From: Hyphomicrobiales bacterium
GTDB lineage: Bacteria; Pseudomonadota; Alphaproteobacteria; Rhizobiales; Rhizobiaceae
Reading direction: 5' to 3'
Assembly (NCBI GenBank): GCA_900471925.1
Contig: UCGV01000024.1
Span: 186,001-250,000, forward strand
DNA length: 64,000 bases
Of this stretch, positions 42,642-54,582 are shown in pieces. How positions within the stretch are numbered: position 1 is the stretch's first letter; each line of letters starts with the position of its first letter. A program made the position numbers and the translations under genes. Below the pieces are notes generated by a model. It searched no databases. It was given only the letters and a program-made list of their open reading frames with translations, and was not told the DNA's origin.

Positions 42642-42968
42642 GGCGCGTCTCGATTTTCCACAGGCGCTGTCACGCTTCAATTCTTTGTCTCTGCCTGTCT
42701 TTATCGCAAAACCGCTACACAGTTTTGCGCGACATGCATCAGATAAAAAATGGCCGGCGGAGCTGAGGGGCTCGTCGCCGGCCGAATTTAGGCTGAAGAA
42801 GAAGGGACGATACACTTCAGCCTTCGGGCCAGTGTTACCCGATGCGCCTATCTCTAGGGCGCGGCGCCTGAACCTTCTCCGAACCTGCCGTTCATGCCGG
42901 GTTCACGCGGGAATTTCAGCGATTTCCCTGGGGGCTTGAAGTCCCGGAAAGCTATCCCCATCTGAACT
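42642..42968. other. Intergenic region upstream of the Hsp20 thermometer
   Basis: No supportable gene. It holds repeat copy 2 (42696-42740) and GC-rich inverted segments around 42845-42880 (a GGCGCGGCGCC-like stretch). The hsp20 promoter should lie within it; no clear RpoH-type or CIRCE element was identified by eye. Confidence 0.5.
42696..42740 (-). repeat. Dispersed rhizobial palindromic repeat, copy 2
   Basis: The reverse complement reads ATGCATGTCGCGCAAAAC, then GTGTAGCGGTTTTGCG, then ATAAAGACAGGC. It is closely similar to copy 1 at 40848-40896, inverted relative to it, and also lies in an intergenic region soon after a stop codon. Confidence 0.7.
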
Positions 42969-43070
42969 TTGCGGATGCCAAAAGGGTCCGCGCAACCGTC
43001 CCGAGGCCGCCAATGATGGGGTTTCAGGGACATCTATCGCAACACGTCGCTTCCCAAGGAGGACATCATG
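42969..43070 (+). promoter_or_regulatory. ROSE-type RNA thermometer before hsp20
   Basis: Three hairpins lead into the start codon: GCGGA/TCCGC (42971-42991), GTCCC/GGGAC (42998-43031) and a final one in which GTCGCTTCC (43046-43054) pairs with the Shine-Dalgarno AAGGAGGAC (43056-43064). The final stem leaves one G of the TCGCT motif unpaired or mispaired opposite the binding site, the hallmark of ROSE elements (U-Y-G-C-U). At low temperature the ribosome site is closed; heat melts it. Confidence 0.85.
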
Positions 43071-43538
43071 CGTCACGTAGACTTCTCTCCCCTTTATCGT
43101 TCCACCGTCGGCTTCGACCGCCTGTTTACCATGCTCGACAGCCTCTCTCAGCCGGAGCAGGTTCCGAGCTATCCGCCCTACAATATCGAGCGGACCGGTG
43201 AGAACACCTATCGCATCACCATGGCTGTTGCCGGCTTCGACGAAACCGAGCTTTCCATCGAATCGCACGCTCACGCCCTCATCGTGAAGGGTGAAAAGCG
43301 CGATGAGAATGTCGATGGCAGCGAGTTCCTCTATCGCGGCATTGCCAAGCGCGCCTTCGAGCGCCGCTTCCAGCTCGCCGACCATGTTGAAGTGACCGCC
43401 GCTTCGCTGAAGAACGGCCTCCTGCACATCGACCTCCTGCGCAGCATCCCGGAGGCTCTGAAGCCCCGCAAGATTGCCATCGCCGCGGAGCCGGTCGATG
43501 CTCCGAAGGCGATCGAAGCACAGGTCATCAATAACTGA
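43068..43538 (+). CDS. Small heat-shock protein Hsp20 (IbpA type)
   Basis: A 156-residue alpha-crystallin-domain chaperone that holds unfolding proteins for refolding by DnaK/ClpB. The N-terminus SPLYRSTVGFDRLFTMLD is typical of IbpA-type proteins. The crystallin core includes YRITMAVAGFDETELSIE and ends with GLLHIDLLRSIPEALKPRKI, followed by a short tail that contains KIAI, an I-x-I-like anchor. Translation is controlled by the ROSE hairpin covering its Shine-Dalgarno. A strong terminator follows. Rhizobia usually carry several such genes. Confidence 0.95.
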   Translation: MRHVDFSPLYRSTVGFDRLFTMLDSLSQPEQVPSYPPYNIERTGENTYRITMAVAGFDETELSIESHAHALIVKGEKRDENVDGSEFLYRGIAKRAFERRFQLADHVEVTAASLKNGLLHIDLLRSIPEALKPRKIAIAAEPVDAPKAIEAQVINN

Positions 43539-43562
43539 TCCGCTTTCTGCCGGATCAAACGG

Positions 43563-43592
43563 AAACGGCGCCCGCAGGGGCGCCGTTTTTGT
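43563..43592. terminator. Bidirectional terminator between hsp20 and the symporter gene
   Basis: AAACGGCGCCC pairs with GGGCGCCGTTT around a GCAG loop, followed by a T run on the plus strand and an A/T flank on the minus strand. It serves the two convergent genes. Confidence 0.88.
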
Positions 43593-43613
43593 TTTGCGGT
43601 GATCGCGCTTCGA

Positions 43614-44618
43614 TCAGGCCGGGCTCGCAGCTTCTTCAAGCTGTTTTTCGCTGGCGCGGCGCTTGGCAGCGGCCGCATATTTCTGGGCGATGACGGCGCA
43701 GACCATCAGCTGGATCTGGTGGAAGAGCATCAGCGGCAGAACGATCGCGCCGATCGACTGGCCGGCGAAGATGACATTTGCCATGGGAACGCCGCTTGCG
43801 AGGCTCTTCTTCGAACCGCAGAAGGTGATGGTGATCTCATCGGCCTTGTTGAAGCCCAGCCAGCGGCTGCCATACATGGTGATGACGAGAACGAGCGCCA
43901 GCAGCACCATGTCGGCGATGATGACGGCGGCGATATCGCCGATCGAGAACGTGTGCCACAGACCCTCGACGACGGCTGTCGAGAAGGCCAGGTAAACGAC
44001 CATCAGGATCGAACCGCGGTCGACGGGCATCAGGATCTTCTTCTTGGAGCGGATCCAGTCACCGATCCACGGCTGCAGGATCTGCCCGACGACGAAGGGC
44101 ATCAGAAGCTGGAGCAGGATCTGTTCGAGCGCGTCGAAGGAGAAGCCGCCATGACCGCCGACCGAGAAGAGCAGGCCGACGAGCAGTGGTGTCAGGAACA
44201 TGCCGAAGATGTTGGAGGCCGAAGCCGAGCAGATCGCCGCCGGCACGTTGCCACCCGCCATTGACGTGAAGGCGATCGAGGACTGGACGGTCGAGGGCAG
44301 CACGCAAAGGAACAGAATGCCGAGATAGAGCGGCTGCGGCAGGATCCAGTCCGGAATGAAGCCGATCGCCAAGCCGAGTATCGGGAAGAGGCCGAAGGTC
44401 GTCAGCAGGATGATGAGATGCAAGCGCCAGTGCAGCAGGCCGGCAATCACGACGTCACGCGAGAGGCGCGCGCCATGCAGGAAGAACAGAAGTGCGATGG
44501 CGAAATCGGTCGCAATCCCAAACCAGCCGGCAAAGGTGCCGCTCGCCGGCAGGATAGAGGCGAGAATGACGGTGCAGACGAGCAGGATCGTGAATGTATC
44601 GGGCAGAAAGCGGCGCAT
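43614..44618 (-). CDS. Bile acid:sodium symporter family transporter (YfeH-like)
   Basis: A 334-residue membrane protein with about ten hydrophobic segments, including FAIALLFFLHGARLSRDVVI and YLGILFLCVLPSTVQSSIAF, whose SSIAFTSMAGGN loop is typical of the SBF-like/DUF4137 branch. Late in the chain is TFCGSKKSLASGVPMANVIF. The substrate is unknown; the bile-acid name is only the family label. The divergent LysR-type gene 94 bp away probably regulates it. Confidence 0.87.
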   Translation of the reverse strand: MRRFLPDTFTILLVCTVILASILPASGTFAGWFGIATDFAIALLFFLHGARLSRDVVIAGLLHWRLHLIILLTTFGLFPILGLAIGFIPDWILPQPLYLGILFLCVLPSTVQSSIAFTSMAGGNVPAAICSASASNIFGMFLTPLLVGLLFSVGGHGGFSFDALEQILLQLLMPFVVGQILQPWIGDWIRSKKKILMPVDRGSILMVVYLAFSTAVVEGLWHTFSIGDIAAVIIADMVLLALVLVITMYGSRWLGFNKADEITITFCGSKKSLASGVPMANVIFAGQSIGAIVLPLMLFHQIQLMVCAVIAQKYAAAAKRRASEKQLEEAASPA

Positions 44619-44712
44619 GGCAGTCTCGCTTGGATAAATGAGTCATTGTTCTGTCGCTCATTATGATCCAGGATGCAAGGAATAACAGTTATCATAAATC
44701 TGGATCGATCCC

Positions 44713-45567
44713 GTGCTTGATCTCTCGCAGCTTCGCAGTTTCGTCACCGTCGAGCAGATGGGCAGCTTCACACTCGCGGCCGAAAGGTTAGGCCTCGGTC
44801 AATCGACGGTCAGCCAGCATATACAGAGGCTGGAAACCTCGCTCGGGCGCCGGCTTCTGGAGCGCGATACGCACAAGGTGGTGCTAACTGGCGATGGTGA
44901 GGCGCTGCTGTCGCATGCGCGCGCCATGCTGTCGATCGAAGGGCAGGTGCAGTCGCTGTTCAAGAGTGGCAGCCTGCGCGGGCGGCTGCGGCTCGGCGTT
45001 TCCGAGGATTTCGTGACAAGCCAGTTGCCGGCCGTGCTGGAAGATTTCGTCCGCTCGCATCCCTCAGTCGATCTGGAACTGACCGTGGCGCTTTCCGGCG
45101 TGCTTTATGAAATGCAGGATGCGGGAGCGATCGACCTCGTGCTTGCGAAACGGCGGCTCGGCGATGAGCACGGAAAGCTCGTCTATCGGGAGCCGCTCGT
45201 GTGGCTGGCGCGTGATCCGGAGCATGTGCTCGCCGCCGGCCCGCTGCCCTTGATCGCCTTTCCGCCGCCGAGTGTGACGCGGGCCATTGCGCTCGAAGCG
45301 CTTGGCCGGCATGGCGTGCCCTGGCGGATCGTATGCACCTGCGGCAGTCTCAGCGGACTGACGGCTGCGGCACGCGCCGGCATGGGCGTGCTGGTGCAGC
45401 CGCGCAGCATGGCGCCTTCGGGACTGAAGGAAATCGCCGTCGGCAGATTACCGGTGCTGGAGGATGTCGAATTCGTGCTGGTGCCGCGCAAGGGGGCCGA
45501 TCAAGCGCTGGTGGCGGCACTTTCGGACGATATCTTGAAGAAAGTCAGGAACTTGCGGTCGGCTTGA
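44713..45567 (+). CDS. LysR-type transcriptional regulator
   Basis: A 284-residue regulator. The N-terminal helix-turn-helix is LRSFVTVEQMGSFTLAAERL with GQSTVSQHIQRLE, and a periplasmic-binding-like effector domain begins near RGRLRLGVSEDF and includes LTAAARAGMGVLVQPRS. The start is GTG at 44713. Divergent placement against the transporter gene, sharing a short intergenic region, is the classical LysR arrangement; the inducer is unknown. Confidence 0.9.
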   Translation: MLDLSQLRSFVTVEQMGSFTLAAERLGLGQSTVSQHIQRLETSLGRRLLERDTHKVVLTGDGEALLSHARAMLSIEGQVQSLFKSGSLRGRLRLGVSEDFVTSQLPAVLEDFVRSHPSVDLELTVALSGVLYEMQDAGAIDLVLAKRRLGDEHGKLVYREPLVWLARDPEHVLAAGPLPLIAFPPPSVTRAIALEALGRHGVPWRIVCTCGSLSGLTAAARAGMGVLVQPRSMAPSGLKEIAVGRLPVLEDVEFVLVPRKGADQALVAALSDDILKKVRNLRSA

Positions 45568-45643
45568 TCGCATCGAGATAAAAATCACCGCCGGTGAGGG
45601 CGGGATTTCGTTGCGCGGTTTTGGTGTCCGTCGCGGAAGGAAA

Positions 45644-46696
45644 TCAGGACGCCAGGCACTTCAGGAAGCCATCGACATCGGCTTCGGTGGTCGCAAAGCT
45701 GGTGACGAGACGAACGAGCGTTTCGCCTTCCGAAACGAGGTCCGACATGCCGGCTGGGATCGGCCATTCGTAGAATTTTGCGCCTTTATTTTCAGCCGTC
45801 TTTGCCGCGGACTTCTGAATGACTGCGAAGACTTCGTTCGATGCCGTCGGCCACGCGAGACGGGCCGAGTTGCTGGCGCCGATGCCGGCGCGCAAGCCAT
45901 CGGACATGCTGTTGGAATGGCGGGCGAGATCGAGCCAGAGACCGTTTTCGAAATAGGCATCGAACTGGGCGGAGATGAAGCGCGACTTCGAGAAGAGCTG
46001 GGCGGAGCGCTTGCGGATGAAGGGCATTTCCTTCGCCTGCTCGGGATTGAAGAAGACGATCGCCTCTGCACACCAGCAGCCATTCTTGGTGCCGCCGAAA
46101 GAGAGGATATCGACGCCGCGCTTCCAGGTCATTTCCGCAGGCGTAGCTTTGAGCGCGACGAGCGCATTGGCAAAGCGGGCACCGTCCATGTGCAGCGGCA
46201 GATTGCGGTTTTTTGCGATAGCGGAGATCTCTCCGATTTCGGGCAGCGAATAGACGGTGCCGATTTCCGTTGCCTGGGTGATCGTGACGGCGCTCGCACG
46301 GCCGTGATGGACCGAGTCCTCAGGGAAGGCGGCAATCTTTGCGGAAAGTGCCGCCGGATCGATCTTTCCGAAGTCGCCGGCGACCGGCATCAGGCGGGCC
46401 GCGCCAGAAAAGAATTCGGGGGCGCCGCACTCGTCCTGCGCCACATGTGCTTCCTGATGGCAGAAGGCGATACCGCCGGGGCGCTGGACGCTTGCGAGCG
46501 AAAGCGAGTTGGCGGCCGTTCCTGTTGCCACGAAGAAGACGGAGACGTCACGCTCGAAGATTTCGGAAAAACGGGCCTCGACCTTCTTGTCGTAATCGCT
46601 GTTGCCATAGGCAGCCGCAAAACCCGCGGATTCAGCCAGCAGGCGTTCGGCAATGGATTTATGGGCGCCAGCCCAGTTGTCGGAAGCAAAAAACAT
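45644..46696 (-). CDS. ltaE: Low-specificity L-threonine aldolase
   Basis: A 350-residue fold-type I PLP enzyme that splits L-threonine or allo-threonine to glycine and acetaldehyde. The start region FFASDNWAGAH is typical. The cofactor region includes VATGTAANSLSLA and LHMDGARFANALVAL, and the Schiff-base Lys lies in LSFGGTKNGCWCAEA. The ATG at 46696 gives the conserved start; ATGs at 46708 and 46744 are in frame and none has a strong binding site. Cytoplasmic glycine supply is its likely role. Confidence 0.88.
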   Translation of the reverse strand: MFFASDNWAGAHKSIAERLLAESAGFAAAYGNSDYDKKVEARFSEIFERDVSVFFVATGTAANSLSLASVQRPGGIAFCHQEAHVAQDECGAPEFFSGAARLMPVAGDFGKIDPAALSAKIAAFPEDSVHHGRASAVTITQATEIGTVYSLPEIGEISAIAKNRNLPLHMDGARFANALVALKATPAEMTWKRGVDILSFGGTKNGCWCAEAIVFFNPEQAKEMPFIRKRSAQLFSKSRFISAQFDAYFENGLWLDLARHSNSMSDGLRAGIGASNSARLAWPTASNEVFAVIQKSAAKTAENKGAKFYEWPIPAGMSDLVSEGETLVRLVTSFATTEADVDGFLKCLAS

Positions 46697-47243
46697 GGAG
46701 GAAACCATTGAAAATGATGGGGTGTGTGGTTCGGAGAGGGACATTACGCCAAAGCTTCACAGGATCAAGGTTGGAAGTCGGTATCCATCACAGAAATTGA
46801 ACGGCGCAATCAAAAAACAAAATGACGCTATGTTTTTGTAATTTTATGTCGTCATTTTTGCGGATTTGGCAATCTTCCGTCACAAATTGACGTTTTTTTA
46901 AGATGACGCTCTTGCGGAGAGGAATTGTTTCTGGCATTGAGCTGATGAACTAGGACAGGGTTGCTGTCCTATTTTGGCCTTCTCGGCCGAAGAGGCGCCG
47001 AAAGCCCTGGAACAGAGCGGCTTTCACGCTATAGTTCTTTCGAGCGCCTGGCCTTCACATGGCGGCGCGCGAAGGCGAATGGCAGGCGCGGAACGCGACG
47101 GTTTGCTTTCCCTGAAAAGCAGATGTCTGCGACCGGATCTTCACAATGCAACAGCGCTGTCATGCGCCGAACCTATCGTAAAGGGTGCGGTGCGCGACGA
47201 AAAGCCGCCCGCAGCCCCGCGGGCTTCGACAGGAGGAAAGACG
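46697..47243. other. Divergent regulatory region between ltaE and gltB, with TGACG cluster
   Basis: About 550 bp. The ltaE-proximal half (46800-46920) is AT-rich and holds five TGACG/CGTCA copies (46823, 46850, 46878, 46888, 46904). A hairpin AGGACAG/CTGTCCT lies at 46953-46971. Just before the gltB binding site is a GCCCGC/GCGGGC hairpin (~47207-47225). An open frame runs in phase into gltB from 46974 but has no good start and no family similarity, so it is treated as leader. Confidence 0.6.
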
Positions 47244-51968
<4,725 letters not shown>

Positions 51969-51981
51969 TTCCGCCGAATAG

Positions 51982-52009
51982 TCCGCCACGCAGCAAAGCG
52001 CGTGGCGGA
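51982..52009 (+). other. Intercistronic hairpin between gltB and gltD
   Basis: A perfect 10-bp stem (TCCGCCACGC with GCGTGGCGGA) and an 8-nt loop, 13 bp after the gltB stop. No T run follows, so it is not a normal terminator; it may protect the gltB message or adjust the gltB:gltD ratio. Confidence 0.6.
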
Positions 52010-52193
52010 TGACTGAAATATCTCAATGACTCAACGACGATCAGCCGCAGGCTTGAAGCTTGCGCAACCGCGTGGATGGCAATCAGGGGATATGTTCAAT
52101 GACGGTCGAAAGAAACAAGCTGCCTCCGAGATCGAGGCTGATGACAGACAACTGGCCGCAGGCGAGTCGGTCATGAGGGTAAGGGACGAAAAT

Positions 52194-53648
52194 ATGGGTA
52201 AGGTTACAGGTTTTCTGGAAATCGACCGGCAGGTAGCGAAGTATCAGCCGGCATCGGACCGCATCCGCCATTTCCGCGAATTCACGATCCCGATGTCGGA
52301 CCCGGAAGTGCAGAAACAGGCGGCTCGTTGCATGGACTGTGGCATCCCCTACTGCCACGGCCCGACCGGCTGCCCGGTTCACAACCAGATTCCCGACTGG
52401 AACGACCTCGTCTACAACAACAACTGGGAAGCGGCGATCCAGAACCTGCATTCGACCAACAACTTCCCGGAATTCACCGGTCGCGTCTGCCCGGCTCCCT
52501 GCGAGGAAGCCTGCACGCTGAACCTCGAGGATACGCCGGTCGCGATCAAGACGGTCGAGCAGGCTATTGCCGACAAGGCGTACGAGCTCGGCTTCATTCG
52601 CCCGCAGCCGGCAACGATCCATACCGGCAAGAAGGTCGCGATCATCGGTTCCGGCCCTGCCGGCATGGCGGCGGCCCAGCAGCTCGGTCGCGCCGGTCAT
52701 GACGTTCATGTCTACGAGCGCGAGACGAAGCCGGGCGGGTTGCTGCGTTACGGCATTCCGGACTTCAAGATGGAGAAGAACTTCATCGATCGCCGCGTCG
52801 AACAGATGAAGGGTGAAGGCGTCACCTTCCATTGCGGCGTCAATGTCGGCGTCGATGTGAAGGTCGAGCAGCTTCTGGCCGATTATGACGCCGTGCTTTA
52901 CTGCGGCGGCTCCGAGACACCGCGCGAAGCCGGCATTCCGGGTACGGATCTGCTTGGCGTTCACGATGCGATGCCGTACCTCGTGCAGCAGAACAAGCGC
53001 GTCGGCCGCGAAAGTATCGACAGCACCGGCTGGCCGTCCGATCCTATCCTCGCCGGCGCCAAGCATATTGTCGTCGTCGGCGGCGGTGATACGGCATCCG
53101 ACTGCGTCGGCACGGCGTTCCGCCAGGGTGCGGTCAAGGTGACCCAGCTCGACATTCGCCCGCAGCCGCCGGAGAAGGAAGACAAGCTTGCCGTCTGGCC
53201 GTTCTGGGCGACCAAGATGCGCACCTCCTCCTCGCAGGCAGAAGGTGTCATCCGCGAGTTCCAGGTCGCGACGCTCGAATTCGTCGGCGAAGACGGCGTG
53301 CTGACCGGGGTGAAGTGCTGCGAAGTCGATGAGCGCCGCCGCCCGGTTCCGGGCACGGATTTCGTCATCAAGGCGGATCTCGCCTTCATCGCCATCGGCT
53401 TCAGCGGTCCGTTCAAGGACAGCGTTCTGAAGGAACTCGACGGCAAGCTGACGCTGAACCTCGACAAGCGCGGCTCGACCAACGTCGTTGCCAACGATCG
53501 TGACTACAAGACCTCGATCGACAAGTTCTGGACGGCCGGCGACGTGCGGCGCGGTCAGTCGCTGGTGGTCTGGGCGATCCGCGAAGGTCGTCAGGCAGCG
53601 CGTGCCATCGACGAAGCGCTCATGGGCTCCACCGTCCTGCCGCGCTGA
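52194..53648 (+). CDS. gltD: Glutamate synthase small subunit
   Basis: A 484-residue flavoprotein that passes electrons from NADPH to GltB. N-terminal 4Fe-4S cysteines lie in ARCMDCGIPYCHGPTGCPVH and FTGRVCPAPCEEACTLNL. The FAD motif is VAIIGSGPAGMAAAQQLGRA, the NADPH motif is IVVVGGGDTASDCVGTAF, and the C-terminal FAD tail is FWTAGDVRRGQSLVVWAI. The ATG at 52194 (MGKVTGFLEI) gives the usual length and has AGGGAC before it; the longer frame from 52026 is rejected. Confidence 0.97.
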   Translation: MGKVTGFLEIDRQVAKYQPASDRIRHFREFTIPMSDPEVQKQAARCMDCGIPYCHGPTGCPVHNQIPDWNDLVYNNNWEAAIQNLHSTNNFPEFTGRVCPAPCEEACTLNLEDTPVAIKTVEQAIADKAYELGFIRPQPATIHTGKKVAIIGSGPAGMAAAQQLGRAGHDVHVYERETKPGGLLRYGIPDFKMEKNFIDRRVEQMKGEGVTFHCGVNVGVDVKVEQLLADYDAVLYCGGSETPREAGIPGTDLLGVHDAMPYLVQQNKRVGRESIDSTGWPSDPILAGAKHIVVVGGGDTASDCVGTAFRQGAVKVTQLDIRPQPPEKEDKLAVWPFWATKMRTSSSQAEGVIREFQVATLEFVGEDGVLTGVKCCEVDERRRPVPGTDFVIKADLAFIAIGFSGPFKDSVLKELDGKLTLNLDKRGSTNVVANDRDYKTSIDKFWTAGDVRRGQSLVVWAIREGRQAARAIDEALMGSTVLPR

Positions 53649-53673
53649 TCCATCTCCGACAATTCGTCAGGTC

Positions 53674-53702
53674 AAACTCCGCCGTATTCCGGCGGAGTTT
53701 TT
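53674..53702 (+). terminator. Rho-independent terminator of gltBD
   Basis: AAACTCCGCCG pairs with CGGCGGAGTTT (11 bp, 5-nt loop), followed by more T. It lies 25 bp after the gltD stop. Confidence 0.9.
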
Positions 53703-53902
53703 CGTGGTGCGACCGGTTGACGCGGTGAGGTTTCAGGCAAGCCTCATGCAATTCCAGAACTGCACGGTTTCTCGCGTATGCGGGCCAAAGGCGGCCCGCG
53801 GCGACTGACCGGACCTGCCCCCGCCCGTTCAGTCGTGACGTGTTTCACTGTTGGCCGCGGCGCAAGGGACATGGCTGCCGCGGACCATCGCAAAGGACAA
53901 CC

Positions 53903-54544
53903 ATGGTTTCCGCAATCGACAGTACGCGGCTGGTTTCAGCCCAATATGCCCTGAAGAACCTGCGCGGTTCCGATGATGACAGCAGCCAGAATACCGCTGA
54001 TTCCTCCAGCGCCGCCAGCATTCTCAGCAGCTATGGCCTGGATCCCGATACTTCATCGCTGCTTTCAAACAATGCGCTGGCGAGCCTGCTCGATACGCTG
54101 TCGACGCAGAATGACCAGACCGACGAGACGGACGACACATCGGGCGAAAATTCCGATGTCACGAGCTCGTCCTTCATGGCCATGCTCAAGAAGCAGCTTG
54201 AAGAGGCTGCCGAAAAGGAAGGTACCGAAGGTACGGCACATGACATGCTAACCGCTCTCGAAAACGGCACGCTGACGGTCTCCGATCCGACGCAGGGCAT
54301 TTCCATCACCGCCTGGGATGTCGACAATCCGGATGAAGCCGACACCGAGAGCAAGCCCGGCACCGATATCGACGCCAGCGGCTGGAACGATTTCCTCAAC
54401 GCGCATCTGAAGCGTGGTGACGATGCTTCGTTCGTCAAGCAGGGCAATCACTACGTGGATCAGGTCGATAACAGCAATGCGTATTTCGGCCAGATCGGCT
54501 CGGACTTCTACTATATGACTTGGCCACAGGCGAAAGCCGCGTAA
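53903..54544 (+). CDS. Acidic Ser/Asp-rich hypothetical protein, 213 residues
   Basis: A strongly acidic protein with no signal peptide. The N-terminal part is Ser/Asp/Thr-rich low complexity (GSDDDSSQNTADSSSAASIL, then NDQTDETDDTSGENSDVTSS). A helical segment (SSFMAMLKKQLEEAAEKEG) and a more ordered C-terminal ~100 residues follow, ending in YYMTWPQAKAA. The ATG at 53903 is chosen because the frame upstream (from 53840) lacks support. I do not recognise the family. It stands alone between two terminators. Confidence 0.65.
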   Translation: MVSAIDSTRLVSAQYALKNLRGSDDDSSQNTADSSSAASILSSYGLDPDTSSLLSNNALASLLDTLSTQNDQTDETDDTSGENSDVTSSSFMAMLKKQLEEAAEKEGTEGTAHDMLTALENGTLTVSDPTQGISITAWDVDNPDEADTESKPGTDIDASGWNDFLNAHLKRGDDASFVKQGNHYVDQVDNSNAYFGQIGSDFYYMTWPQAKAA

Positions 54545-54560
54545 ATCCACAACATCGACG

Positions 54561-54580
54561 AGGGCCGTTTAAACGGCCCT
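54561..54580. terminator. Bidirectional palindromic terminator
   Basis: A 20-bp perfect palindrome AGGGCCGTTTAAACGGCCCT, followed by TTTC, between the convergent acidic-protein and SGNH-like genes. Confidence 0.85.
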
Positions 54581-54582
54581 TT

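Noticed and set aside
46974..47243. N-terminal extension of gltB (~90 codons open upstream)
   Set aside because: No good start or homology; AGGAGG before 47244 and the known GltB length fix the start there.
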